Shown piece by piece: positions 34,664-42,483 of a DNA stretch of 64,000 nt. Made by a program: the position numbers and the translations under genes. Position 1 is the stretch's first letter. The number at the start of each line of letters is the position of its first letter. A model generated the notes under the pieces. The model was not told the origin of the DNA. It did not search any database and saw only the letters and a list, made by a program, of their open reading frames with translations. The stretch comes from DATFQI01 sp963816955 (GTDB taxonomy: Bacteria; Actinomycetota; Thermoleophilia; Solirubrobacterales; Solirubrobacteraceae), in the NCBI GenBank assembly GCA_963816955.1, contig CAWFME010000003.1:186001-250000 (forward strand). Reading direction: 5' to 3'.

Positions 34664-35647
34664 ATGGCCCGAGCAGTGACCGCGCCGGACGCTGGATCGC
34701 CGCTTCGGCCGGCCGGGCTGCTGGGCGGCGCACGGGGCATCGCCCGCCGACACCGGGGCTGGGTCACGGTCGTCGGCTCGCTGACCGTGGCGGGGCTGCT
34801 CGTCTGGCTGCTGTCCGGCCGCCGCGAGGAGTTCGCGGACGCGCTCGCCGGAGCCGGCCTGTGGGTGCTCGCCGCCACGGCGCTGCTCCAGATCGTGGCG
34901 CTGGTGGCGCGCAGCGAGGCATGGCATCTGACCATCGGTGAGGCGGGCGGGTCGGTCGAGCGCCGTGTGCTCTATCGCGCATCGAGCATGCAGGTGCTCG
35001 GGAGCGTGATCAACGGGAACCTCGGCGTCGCGGCGCGGATCGCCGCGCTCCGGCGCTCGTCGCCGGAGGTTTGCCCGCAGGTGCCGACGCTGATCGCGGC
35101 GGAGTTTCCGATCCTCGCCGTCGAGGCGACGCTGGCCGCGCTCACGTCGTTCACCCTCGTCGGCCCGCTCGGCCTGCCGTGGTGGCTGCCGCTGATCGGG
35201 CTCGCGGTCATCGGGGTGGCGAGCGCGGGCCTGCGGCATCTCGCCACCCGCAAGGGCCGCGAGCTTTGGAGCGGCCTGGCGGTGCTGCGCAGCGCGCACG
35301 GCGGCACGCGCGTGGTCGCCTTCGTGCTGGTGGCCGTCTTCGCGCAGATCTTCCGCAACTGGATGCTGCTGCACGCGGTGGGCGTCGATGCGTCGTTCTT
35401 CGACGCGATCGCCGTGCTGATCGCGATCGTGACGCTCAGCCAGCTCCCGGTCGGCCCGAGCGCCGGCGCGGCCGCCGCGGTCCTCATCCTCGGCAGCAAC
35501 GGGGTGGCCGCGGCCGCCGCCGCCGGCGTGCTGATGACCGTCACCGGGACGATCGGCGGGCTCTGCTTCGCCGCCTGGGCCGCAGGCGACCACCTGTGGG
35601 CGGCCGGCCGCGGCGCCGGGCGCAGGGGTGGACTCTCGGAGCCATGA
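34664..35647 (+). CDS. Lysylphosphatidylglycerol synthetase/AglD-like integral membrane protein
   Basis: 327 residues with about eight membrane helices and the family block VINGNLGVAARIAALRR (equivalent to the N-x-x-P-x-x-x-GD region) and LSQLPVGPSAGAAAAVLI. This UPF0104/AglD fold lacks the soluble aminoacyl-transferase domain, so it is not a complete MprF. Relatives act as lipid or glycolipid flippase-like proteins. Start ATG with AGGGAGGG upstream. Isolated between two secreted-protein genes. A second family member lies at 44318. Confidence 0.8.
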   Translation: MARAVTAPDAGSPLRPAGLLGGARGIARRHRGWVTVVGSLTVAGLLVWLLSGRREEFADALAGAGLWVLAATALLQIVALVARSEAWHLTIGEAGGSVERRVLYRASSMQVLGSVINGNLGVAARIAALRRSSPEVCPQVPTLIAAEFPILAVEATLAALTSFTLVGPLGLPWWLPLIGLAVIGVASAGLRHLATRKGRELWSGLAVLRSAHGGTRVVAFVLVAVFAQIFRNWMLLHAVGVDASFFDAIAVLIAIVTLSQLPVGPSAGAAAAVLILGSNGVAAAAAAGVLMTVTGTIGGLCFAAWAAGDHLWAAGRGAGRRGGLSEP

Positions 35648-35727
35648 GGCGTAGGGTCGGCTGAGCGGGCCGACGCCTGGGCTGCCCGTCTGCCACGTGG
35701 CGTCCCAGACGGAAGGAGCCGTTCCCG

Positions 35728-37341
35728 ATGGGAAGCATCAGCCCGGCGGGCAAATGGCGGGCGCTGCGGGTCCTCGCGCTCTCCGCCGCGGTCATCGGCA
35801 CGATCGCGGCCGTCGCGCTGGCCGCCGGCCCCGGCGGCTGGGATCACCTCGGGAATCGGGGCACACCCGGCTCTGACTCGCTGGACCTCGTCGCCTCCGC
35901 GCTGACGGTGTCGTCGGGCGTGCTCTACGTCGGCGGCGACTTCACCGACGCCGGCGGCATCCCCGCCGCTGATCGCATCGCGAAGTGGAACGGCAGCAGC
36001 TGGAGCGCGGTCAGCTCGTCGGATTCGCAGTTCCCGCCGGGCGGCGGCGTGCTCGACATCGCCGTGTCCGCGGGCAAGGTCTACGCCGGTGGCAGCTTCA
36101 CGAATGCGGGGGGAGACGCGAACGCCGACTACCTCGCGGTCTGGGACGGGGCGAGCTGGAAGCCCTTCTGCACCGCTGCAGGACCCGCGTTCGACGGGAA
36201 CGTGCATAGCCTGCAGATCATCGGCCAGACGCTCTTCGTCGGCGGCGCGTTCCAGAACGGCGCGGGCATCGCTTCCGCCGACTACCTGCTCGCCTGCGAC
36301 CTGGCCACGGGCGCACCGCGGTCCACGGTGATCGATTCGGCCCACGCGTTCTCCGGCACGGTGCTTGCGCTGGCGGCCGACAGCAACGGCCGGCTCTATG
36401 CGGGCGGAGGCTTCACCATCCTGAACACACCGGCCGCCAACAACGTCGCCTACCTCCCATCGGGCGGCAGCTGGACTCCGATGGGGTCGGGCGGCGGAGC
36501 GTGCGGGTGCGCGGTCACCACGTTCGTGCGCGGGCTCACCGCGGTCGGGACCGACGTCTACGTCGGCACGGACGCCAATGACGTCGCGGGCATCGCGCAG
36601 GCCGACCACGTCGCCAGATGGGACGGATCGACGTGGTCGGCCGTCGGGGCCGGCAGCGGTGGCGCGAACGGGTGGTTCCCGACGACGGCCTCGATCGAGG
36701 ACCTCGCGACCACCGACTCGCACCTGTTCGTCACCGGCACGTTCCAGAACGCCGATGGCGACCCGCGCGCCGACAACGTGGCCTTCTTCGACGGCGCCGC
36801 CTGGCACCCGCTCGGCTCCGACGGCGCCGGGGGAGGCCCCTGGACCGGCACGGGCCACTCGCTCGCGATCGTGGATCGGCAGCTCTATGCGGCAGGGAGC
36901 TTCACCACCGCCGGCGGCGACCAGCAAGGGCGGTCCGTCGCCTCCTTCGCACTCGCGCAGGTCATCGCCTACCCGACGCCGACGGTCACGGCAGGTCCGA
37001 GCGCGGCCCCGACGCCGACGGTGACCCCCGGACCCGGCGCGGTCCCGACGCCCACGGTCACCCCGGCTCCCACGCCCGACGCCGTGCCGCCCCGCACATC
37101 GCTGCGCAAGGCGAAGATCGACCAGGCCAGGCACAGGGCGACGTTCAGGTTCGCCTCGAACGAGGCGGGCTCCAAGTTCCTGTGCAAGCTCGACAAGAAG
37201 CGGTTCAGGCCGTGCGCCTCGCCGAAGACCTACAAGCGGCTCGCGGCCGGCGCACACGCGTTCCGCGTCAAGGCGCGCGACCGCGCCGGCAACGCCGATG
37301 CGTCGCCGGCGGTCAAGCGGTTCAGGATCTTGAAGGGATAG
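35728..37341 (+). CDS. Secreted beta-propeller protein with Pro/Thr linker and C-terminal Ig-like domain
   Basis: 537 residues. An N-terminal signal/anchor (about 10-33) is followed by roughly seven repeats of about 50-60 residues of the type LYVGG-x-F-x-x-AGG...AD-x-(I/V)A-x-W(D/N)G-x-x-W-x-x-(V/L)G, as in kelch-like or delta-60-like propellers. A repeated TPTVTPGP linker (about 415-450) leads to a domain with SNEAGSKFLCKLD, RPCASPKTYKRLAAG and VKARDRAGN, which is very common in secreted proteins of this bacterial group. RBS GGAAGGAG. Function unknown; probably surface display or adhesion. Confidence 0.85.
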   Translation: MGSISPAGKWRALRVLALSAAVIGTIAAVALAAGPGGWDHLGNRGTPGSDSLDLVASALTVSSGVLYVGGDFTDAGGIPAADRIAKWNGSSWSAVSSSDSQFPPGGGVLDIAVSAGKVYAGGSFTNAGGDANADYLAVWDGASWKPFCTAAGPAFDGNVHSLQIIGQTLFVGGAFQNGAGIASADYLLACDLATGAPRSTVIDSAHAFSGTVLALAADSNGRLYAGGGFTILNTPAANNVAYLPSGGSWTPMGSGGGACGCAVTTFVRGLTAVGTDVYVGTDANDVAGIAQADHVARWDGSTWSAVGAGSGGANGWFPTTASIEDLATTDSHLFVTGTFQNADGDPRADNVAFFDGAAWHPLGSDGAGGGPWTGTGHSLAIVDRQLYAAGSFTTAGGDQQGRSVASFALAQVIAYPTPTVTAGPSAAPTPTVTPGPGAVPTPTVTPAPTPDAVPPRTSLRKAKIDQARHRATFRFASNEAGSKFLCKLDKKRFRPCASPKTYKRLAAGAHAFRVKARDRAGNADASPAVKRFRILKG

Positions 37342-37348
37342 CGCCCCG

Positions 37349-37540
37349 TCAGTCGACGGGCCGGACGTGGAGCACGGCGTCGGGGCGGACGGCGACCGCT
37401 CGCCCGTCCGCGTCCTGCAGTACGGCGAAGCTGTGCACGCGCCGGCTGGAGACCTCGTGCAGCTTGTCGATCACCGTCTGGAGTTCTCCCTCGACCTCGA
37501 GGGCGGTGCCGTCGGCGAACGTGACCGAGCATCGGGCCAT
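37349..37540 (-). CDS. Small conserved-looking protein of unknown function
   Basis: 63 residues, acidic N-terminal half and a basic centre. VSRR and DADGRAVAVRPDAVLHVRPVD suggest a small beta-rich fold. The start lies 6 nt after TACGGT, so it is probably leaderless. It is convergent with the propeller gene, 7 bp apart. No function can be given. Codon pattern and the promoter support its being real. Confidence 0.6.
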   Translation of the reverse strand: MARCSVTFADGTALEVEGELQTVIDKLHEVSSRRVHSFAVLQDADGRAVAVRPDAVLHVRPVD

Positions 37541-37593
37541 CCGTGCACCGTAGCGGTAGCTGATCTCGCTCGTGGCAGCCCGGGTAGCGCCCA

Positions 37594-37892
37594 GTCGATC
37601 GCCTGAAGGGCATGCTCACCGACCGCGACATCGTGGTGAAGGTGCTGGGGGAGGGGAAGGACCCGTCCTCGACGCGCGCCGGCGCCTCGCCACGCAGGAC
37701 GAGGTGGTCACGATCGGCGCCGACGACCCGATCGACGAGGCGCTGCGCACGATGACCGAGCACAAGGTCCGCCGCCTGCCCGTCATCGACGGCCACCGGC
37801 TCGTCGGCATCGTGAGTCAGGCCGACATCGCGACCAACATCGACGAGGAGAAGGTCGGCGACCTCGTCGAAGCCATCTCCGCGGCGCCGTAG
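37594..37892 (+). pseudogene. Truncated and frameshifted CBS-domain protein
   Basis: The first frame gives DRLKGMLTDRDIVVKVLGEGKDPSSTRAG, the end of a first CBS domain. After a one-base loss near 37684 a second frame continues LATQDEVVTIGADDPIDEAL...DGHRLVGIVSQADIATNIDEEKVGDLVEAISAAP, a full second CBS domain. About 50 residues of the first domain and the start codon are missing. Intact homologues are about 140-residue adenosyl-ligand sensors. Probably non-functional. Confidence 0.75.
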
Positions 37893-37907
37893 TCAACCCA
37901 GCGTGAG

Positions 37908-37932
37908 GCGAGCGGGCTTCGCGCCCGCTCGC
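37908..37932. terminator. Bidirectional hairpin after CBS remnant and RsbW-like gene
   Basis: GCGAGCGGGC (37908-37917) pairs perfectly with 37923-37932 across the loop TTCGC. It touches the stop codon of the convergent RsbW-like gene. No T-tract, but a stable 10-bp GC stem. Confidence 0.6.
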
Positions 37933-38321
37933 TACCCGCCGTTCGGGCAGGGGAACGCCATGTGGATCTGGGTGCCGGCGGGGCTGCTGACGATGTTCAT
38001 CCGCTCGGCGACGGTCGCGATGATCGAGAGGCCGACCCCGAGGCCGGGGCTGTCGGGCCGGTCGTGGAAGCCCCTCCCGGCGTCGCCGATGACGATCTCG
38101 AGCTCGCCCTTCCGCACGACGGCAGTGACCCTCAGCTCGCCCTCGCCCTCGGCGTAGCCGTGCATGACGGCGTTCGTCGCCGCCTCGGTCACGGCGAGGC
38201 GCACGTCGGCCACCCCCTCGGCGTCCATCCCGCAGTCGGCCGCGACCGCGGACATCTCCTGGCGCGCCATGCGCACCCCGAAAGGGGTGCCGGGAATCGT
38301 GGCCTCGAACATGGGCTCCAT
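37932..38321 (-). CDS. RsbW-like anti-sigma factor/serine kinase (HATPase)
   Basis: 129 residues, one GHKL ATPase domain: N-box EAATNAVMHGYAEGEGEL, G1 motif IGDAGRGF, and GLGVGLSII as G2. RsbW-type proteins bind and inhibit a sigma-B-like factor and phosphorylate an RsbV-like antagonist. It is next to RsbP-like and RsbQ-like genes (38730-41023), so it probably belongs to the same stress circuit, although the sigma factor and RsbV are not in the window. Preceded by TAGGCC 8 nt before the ATG. Confidence 0.88.
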   Translation of the reverse strand: MEPMFEATIPGTPFGVRMARQEMSAVAADCGMDAEGVADVRLAVTEAATNAVMHGYAEGEGELRVTAVVRKGELEIVIGDAGRGFHDRPDSPGLGVGLSIIATVAERMNIVSSPAGTQIHMAFPCPNGG

Positions 38322-38390
38322 CGTCAGACGGCCTACCCGTCCGGGCCGCTGCTATCCGGATCGCGGCGCGAGGACTACGCTGGGTCATCA

Positions 38391-38723
38391 ATGGAACGCC
38401 AGGGAAAACAGCGCGTCGCGATGAACGAGGCGACGTTCCGCAAGGTCAACGAGGGCATGAAGGACGGCCAGGGTGATTCGGGCCTGCTGAGCTTCGTGTG
38501 CGAGTGCGGCCGCCTGCACTGCACCCGGATCATCCAGCTCAGCCACGAGGAGTACGAGGCCATCCGCGCCAGCTCCCGCCGGTTCGCGATCGTCGACGGG
38601 CACGAGCTCCCCGAGGTCGAGGAGGTCGTCGAGCGCCACGACCGCTACATCGTCGTCGAGAAGACCGGGGCGCCGGAGGCCGAGGTCGTCGAGCACACCG
38701 ACCCGCGCCGGCCGCTCGACTGA
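38391..38723 (+). CDS. Small Cys-containing protein of unknown function
   Basis: 110 residues. A C-x-C-x5-C cluster (CECGRLHC) suggests metal binding. It is followed by IIQLSHEEYEAIRASSRRFAIVDGHELPEVEEVVERHDRYIVVEKTG. I recall similar small proteins in related bacteria but no function. Start ATG at 38391, 9 nt after TACGCT; ATG at 38421 is also possible. It sits on the plus strand between two minus-strand stress-signalling genes. Confidence 0.75.
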   Translation: MERQGKQRVAMNEATFRKVNEGMKDGQGDSGLLSFVCECGRLHCTRIIQLSHEEYEAIRASSRRFAIVDGHELPEVEEVVERHDRYIVVEKTGAPEAEVVEHTDPRRPLD

Positions 38724-38729
38724 GCGCCG

Positions 38730-40208
38730 CTATCCCGCGGCGCGGCGGAAGCTGAGCAGGCAGACGTCGTCGTCGGTCCTGCCGAGCTCGAGCAGGGCCG
38801 CCGGGAGCGCCCGCACGAGCTCGGCCGGGCTCGCGTCGGGCACGGCGCGGACGACGTCCACCAGGCGCTCCAGACCGGCGTCGATCGGTTCCTCGCGGCG
38901 CTCGACGAGCCCGTCGGTGTAGAGCAGGAAGCCGGCGCCCGGCGCGAGCTCCAGGCTCGCCTGCGCGCGAGGCGTGCCGGGAGCGGTGATGCCGAGCGGC
39001 GGCGAGCGGCCCTCCATGAACAGCCGCGCCTCGCCGTCGGCCTCGACGATCACCGGCGGCGGGTGCCCCGCGGCCGCGAGCAGCACCTTGCCGGAGCCGG
39101 GGTCGACCCGGGCGAGCGCGATCGTCGCGTAGCGGGCGTCGTCGACCTGCTCGACGAACGTGTCGAGGTGGGCCAGGACGGCGGCGGGCTCGAGGCCGGC
39201 GCCCGCGAGCGCGCGGACCGCGCTGCGCAGCTGCCCCATCGCGCTCGCCGCACGCAGGCCGCGACCGACGACGTCGCCGACCACGATGCCGATCCGTCCC
39301 TCCCCAAGCCGGAACGCGTCGTGCCAGTCGCCGCCCACCTCCAGGTGCTCGATGGCGGGGTGGTAGAGCGTCGCGATCTCGAAGCGCGGGTCGCGCAGAG
39401 GCACGCCGGCGAGCATGCTCTGCTGCAGCGTGTGGGCGACGGTTCGCGCCACCTCGTGCAGGCGCGCGCGCTCGAGCGCGACGGAGGTCTGGGCCGCGCA
39501 GGCCTCGAGGAAGGCGCGCTCGTACACCGTGAAAGCGTGCGGCTCTGGAAGCTCGAGCCGGAGCCGGCCGGCGCCGCCCAGCGGCAGCTGCGCGCTGCCG
39601 CCGCGGCGCCCCGGCTCGCCGTCGTCGTAGTCGGCGCGGTCCGAGGGCTCGTCGGCGGCGATGCCCACGCTCGCGCCCTCGAAGGCCGCGCGCAGCTCGC
39701 CCGTCACCGCCGCCTCGATCGCCTCCACGCTCGGGGCCGTGACGAGCAGCGCGGTGATGCGCTGCAGGCGCTCGACGCCCTCTCGCGCGGCCCGCTCGCG
39801 GTTGCGCGCGACGAGCAGCTCGCGCTCGTAGGACTTGCGCTCGGTCGCGTCGAAGACGGTCGTGCGCACCACCTGCGGCTCGCCGTCGGCGTCGCGGTGC
39901 AGGACGGAGTTCACGAGCACGGGGAGCCGGCGGCCGTCGGCGGTCACGATGTCGACCGCGATCTCGCGCACGATGCCCTGCATGCGCAGCATCGGCGCGT
40001 AGTGGGTCTCGTGGTAGATCCGCCCGCCGACGCTCAGGAGGTCCTGGAAGCGCTTGACGTCGAGAAGATCCTCGCGCTCGTAGCCCGTCCAGCGCAGGAA
40101 CGTGCGGTTGACGCGCAGCAGCGTGCCGTCGGGCGCCGCGGACAGGTAGCCGCACGGCGCGTCCTCGAGCAGCTCCTCCGCGCTCTCCTCGAACCCGGGG
40201 GCGCCCAT
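38730..40208 (-). CDS. PAS-GAF-SpoIIE phosphatase, RsbP-like
   Basis: 492 residues. PAS domain about 8-130 (PCGYLSAAPDGTLLRVNRTFLRWTGYEREDL), GAF-like region about 150-260 ending AAQTSVALERARLHEVA, then a PP2C/SpoIIE phosphatase (VGGDWHDAF, VGDVVGRGLRAASAM, AAAGHPPPVIV, LLYTDGLVERR) with metal-binding Asp residues. In Bacillus, RsbP dephosphorylates RsbV on energy stress and is activated by RsbQ. The RsbQ-like gene ends 2 nt before this start, the same gene order as rsbQP. Compared with Bacillus RsbP it has an extra GAF-like region. Confidence 0.9.
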   Translation of the reverse strand: MGAPGFEESAEELLEDAPCGYLSAAPDGTLLRVNRTFLRWTGYEREDLLDVKRFQDLLSVGGRIYHETHYAPMLRMQGIVREIAVDIVTADGRRLPVLVNSVLHRDADGEPQVVRTTVFDATERKSYERELLVARNRERAAREGVERLQRITALLVTAPSVEAIEAAVTGELRAAFEGASVGIAADEPSDRADYDDGEPGRRGGSAQLPLGGAGRLRLELPEPHAFTVYERAFLEACAAQTSVALERARLHEVARTVAHTLQQSMLAGVPLRDPRFEIATLYHPAIEHLEVGGDWHDAFRLGEGRIGIVVGDVVGRGLRAASAMGQLRSAVRALAGAGLEPAAVLAHLDTFVEQVDDARYATIALARVDPGSGKVLLAAAGHPPPVIVEADGEARLFMEGRSPPLGITAPGTPRAQASLELAPGAGFLLYTDGLVERREEPIDAGLERLVDVVRAVPDASPAELVRALPAALLELGRTDDDVCLLSFRRAAG

Positions 40209-40210
40209 GG

Positions 40211-41023
40211 TCAGCCGAAGGCCCGGATCGCCTCGATCGTCTCCTCGGGAGCGCTCAGGTTGGGGCAGTGCCCCGTGGCGCGGAGCCGCACGAGCTTCGA
40301 GCCGGCGATCTCGCGGTGGACGAACTCGCCGACCTCCGGCGGGGCGATCACGTCGTCGCTGCACTGCAGCACGAGCGTCGGCACCGACACGCTCGAGAGG
40401 TCCGCGCGGTTGTCGGACATGAACGTCACGCGCGCGAACTGGGCCGCGATCGCCGGGTCGGTGCGGCAGAAGCTCTCCGTCAGCTCCGCGCCGAGCTCGG
40501 GCCGGTCGGCGTTGCCCATGATCGCCGGCGCCATCGCGCTGGACCAGCCGAGGAAGTTGCTGTCGAGCGACTCGAGCAGCTCCTCGATGTCCGCGCGCGT
40601 GAAGCCGCCGCGGTAGCCCTCATCGTCGATGTAGCGTGGCGAGGGGCCGACCATCACGAGCCGGCCGATGCACTCCGGGCCGCGTGCGGCGGCGATCGCG
40701 CCGATCATCGCGCTCACGGAGTGCCCCACGAAGGTCGCGTCCGTGACGTCCAGCGCGCGGCAGATCTCCAGCACGTCCTCGGCGTAGGCGTCGAGGCGGT
40801 CGTAGCGGGCCGGGTCGTAGGCCGAGGCGTCGGAGCCGCCGGCCCCGAGGTGGTCGAACAGCACCACCCGGTGGTCGTCCTCGAACGCGGGCGCCACGAA
40901 GCGCCACATGTTCTGGTCGCAGCCGAAGCCGTGGGCGAAGACCATCGCCGGCGCGCCCTCACGGCCGGAGACGTTGACGTTGTGTCGCCGCAGGACGTCC
41001 ACGTCGGCTGAGTCTAGGCGCAT
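40211..41023 (-). CDS. rsbQ: RsbQ-like alpha/beta hydrolase
   Basis: 270 residues. RRHNVNVSG and FAHGFGCDQNMWRFVAPAFEDDHRVVLFDHLG match RsbQ closely. The nucleophile is in FVGHSVSAMIG, the acid in CSDDVIAPPEVG and the His in ATGHCPNLS. RsbQ activates the RsbP phosphatase and needs its catalytic triad; it produces or binds a small hydrophobic signal related to strigolactone-receptor-type hydrolases. Downstream by 2 nt is the RsbP-like gene, so the function assignment is strong. ATG at 41023 used; GTG at 41002 is possible. Confidence 0.9.
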   Translation of the reverse strand: MRLDSADVDVLRRHNVNVSGREGAPAMVFAHGFGCDQNMWRFVAPAFEDDHRVVLFDHLGAGGSDASAYDPARYDRLDAYAEDVLEICRALDVTDATFVGHSVSAMIGAIAAARGPECIGRLVMVGPSPRYIDDEGYRGGFTRADIEELLESLDSNFLGWSSAMAPAIMGNADRPELGAELTESFCRTDPAIAAQFARVTFMSDNRADLSSVSVPTLVLQCSDDVIAPPEVGEFVHREIAGSKLVRLRATGHCPNLSAPEETIEAIRAFG

Positions 41024-41119
41024 TTCGGCCACCGGGGGTCCGCTCCGAACCGATCCGCGGCAGCGCGCGTAGGGCTTGCACGTCGCGGACGCTCCCGAAA
41101 GGATGTCGCACGGACCCAC

Positions 41120-42082
41120 ATGCCTGATGACGCGCGCGCGTACTGGTTGTGCGCCCCCGGACGTGGGGAGATCCGGCCCGTCGCGCTGCCCGAGCCCGGC
41201 CACGGCGACGTGGTCGTCCGCACGCTGCGGTCCGGCGTCAGCCGCGGCACCGAGACGCTGGTCTTCCAGGGCGGGGTGCCGCCGCGGGCGCCGTTCCAGG
41301 AGGGCGAGTTCCCGGGGCCGGTCAAGTACGGCTACCTCAACGTCGGCGCGGTCGAGCAGGGGCCGGCGGACCTGCGCGGGCGCACGGTCTTCTGCCTGTT
41401 CCCGCACCAGACGGCGTACGTCGTGCCGGCCGGCGCCGTGACCGTCGTGCCCGATGACGTGCCGCCGGCCCGCGCGGTGCTCGCCGGCACGGTCGAGACC
41501 GCGGTCAACGCGCTGTGGGACGCGCCGCCGCTGGTCGGCGACCGCGTCGCGGTCGTCGGCGCCGGGATGGTCGGCTGCTGCGTCGCGCGCCTGCTCGCCC
41601 GCTTCCCCGGGGTCGACGTGACACTCGTCGACGTGGACGTGTCGCGGGCCGGCGTGGCGGACGCGCTGGGCGCCGGCTTCGCCGCGCCCGGGGACGCCGC
41701 GGCCGGATGCGATCTGGTCGTCCACACGAGCGCGACGGCCGCCGGGCTCCAGCTCGCGCTCGACCTGCTGGCGCCGGAGGGCACCGTGCTCGAGCTCAGC
41801 TGGTACGGCGACCGCGAGGTGCGGCTCTCCCTCGGCGGCGCGTTCCACGCCGGGCGCCTGCGGGTCCGGGCGAGCCAGGTCGGGACGGTCTCCCCGGCCC
41901 GCGCCGGCCGGCGCACCACCGCCGACCGGCTGGCGCTCGCGCTCGCCCTGCTGCGCGACCCCGCGTTCGACGCGCTCGTCACGGGCGAGTCGCGCTTCGA
42001 GGAGCTGCCCGGCGTGATGGCCCGCCTGGCCGCGGGGAGCCTGCCGGCCCTCTGCCACACGATCACCTACGACGGGGCCTAG
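41120..42082 (+). CDS. Zinc-type alcohol dehydrogenase-like oxidoreductase
   Basis: 320 residues, shorter than typical MDRs (about 350). The N-terminal GroES-like part contains GVSRGTETLVFQGGVPP and FPGPVKYGYLNVG. The Rossmann part shows VAVVGAGMVGCCVARLLARFPGVDVTLVD. The usual catalytic Cys/His zinc ligands (GHE motif) are not seen, so it may be a zinc-free reductase. First gene of an eight-gene overlapping operon; the PTPS-like gene follows 2 nt after its stop. Role in that pathway is unknown. Confidence 0.82.
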   Translation: MPDDARAYWLCAPGRGEIRPVALPEPGHGDVVVRTLRSGVSRGTETLVFQGGVPPRAPFQEGEFPGPVKYGYLNVGAVEQGPADLRGRTVFCLFPHQTAYVVPAGAVTVVPDDVPPARAVLAGTVETAVNALWDAPPLVGDRVAVVGAGMVGCCVARLLARFPGVDVTLVDVDVSRAGVADALGAGFAAPGDAAAGCDLVVHTSATAAGLQLALDLLAPEGTVLELSWYGDREVRLSLGGAFHAGRLRVRASQVGTVSPARAGRRTTADRLALALALLRDPAFDALVTGESRFEELPGVMARLAAGSLPALCHTITYDGA

Positions 42083-42084
42083 CG

Positions 42085-42483
42085 ATGTTCAGCGTCACCG
42101 TCCGCGACCACATGATGATCGCCCACAGCCTGCGCGGCGAGGCGTTCGGGCCCGCGCAGCGCCTGCACGGCGCGACGTACGTCGTCGACGCCAGCTTCCG
42201 CCGCGCGGCGCTGGACGCCGACGGCATCGTCGTCGACATCGGCCGCGCGGCCGAGGCGCTGCGCGCCGTGGTCGGCGAGCTCGGCTACCGCAACCTCGAC
42301 GACGAGCCCGACCTCGCGGGCGTCAACACCACGACGGAGGTGCTGGCCCGGATCGTCGCGGACCGCCTCGCGGAGCGCGTGCGTGCGGGCGAGCTCGGCG
42401 AAGACGGCCGCGAGCTCGACGGGCTGGTCGTCACCCTGCACGAGTCCCACGTCGCGTGGGCGAGCTACGAGCGGCCGCTGTGA
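42085..42483 (+). CDS. Divergent 6-pyruvoyltetrahydropterin synthase/QueD-like protein
   Basis: 132 residues with the PTPS fold: an IAHSLRG start, GIVVDIGRAAEALRAVV, NLDDEPDL, a TTTEVLARIVADRL helix and the end Glu in LHESHVAWASYE. Classical enzymes use C-x-x-HGH-x-Y; here the segment reads FGPAQRLHGATYVV, so the catalytic Cys and one zinc His appear replaced. The LDH motif is also LDD. It may bind a pterin-like or other substrate with altered chemistry. Coupled by a GTGA overlap to the glycosyltransferase. Confidence 0.8.
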   Translation: MFSVTVRDHMMIAHSLRGEAFGPAQRLHGATYVVDASFRRAALDADGIVVDIGRAAEALRAVVGELGYRNLDDEPDLAGVNTTTEVLARIVADRLAERVRAGELGEDGRELDGLVVTLHESHVAWASYERPL

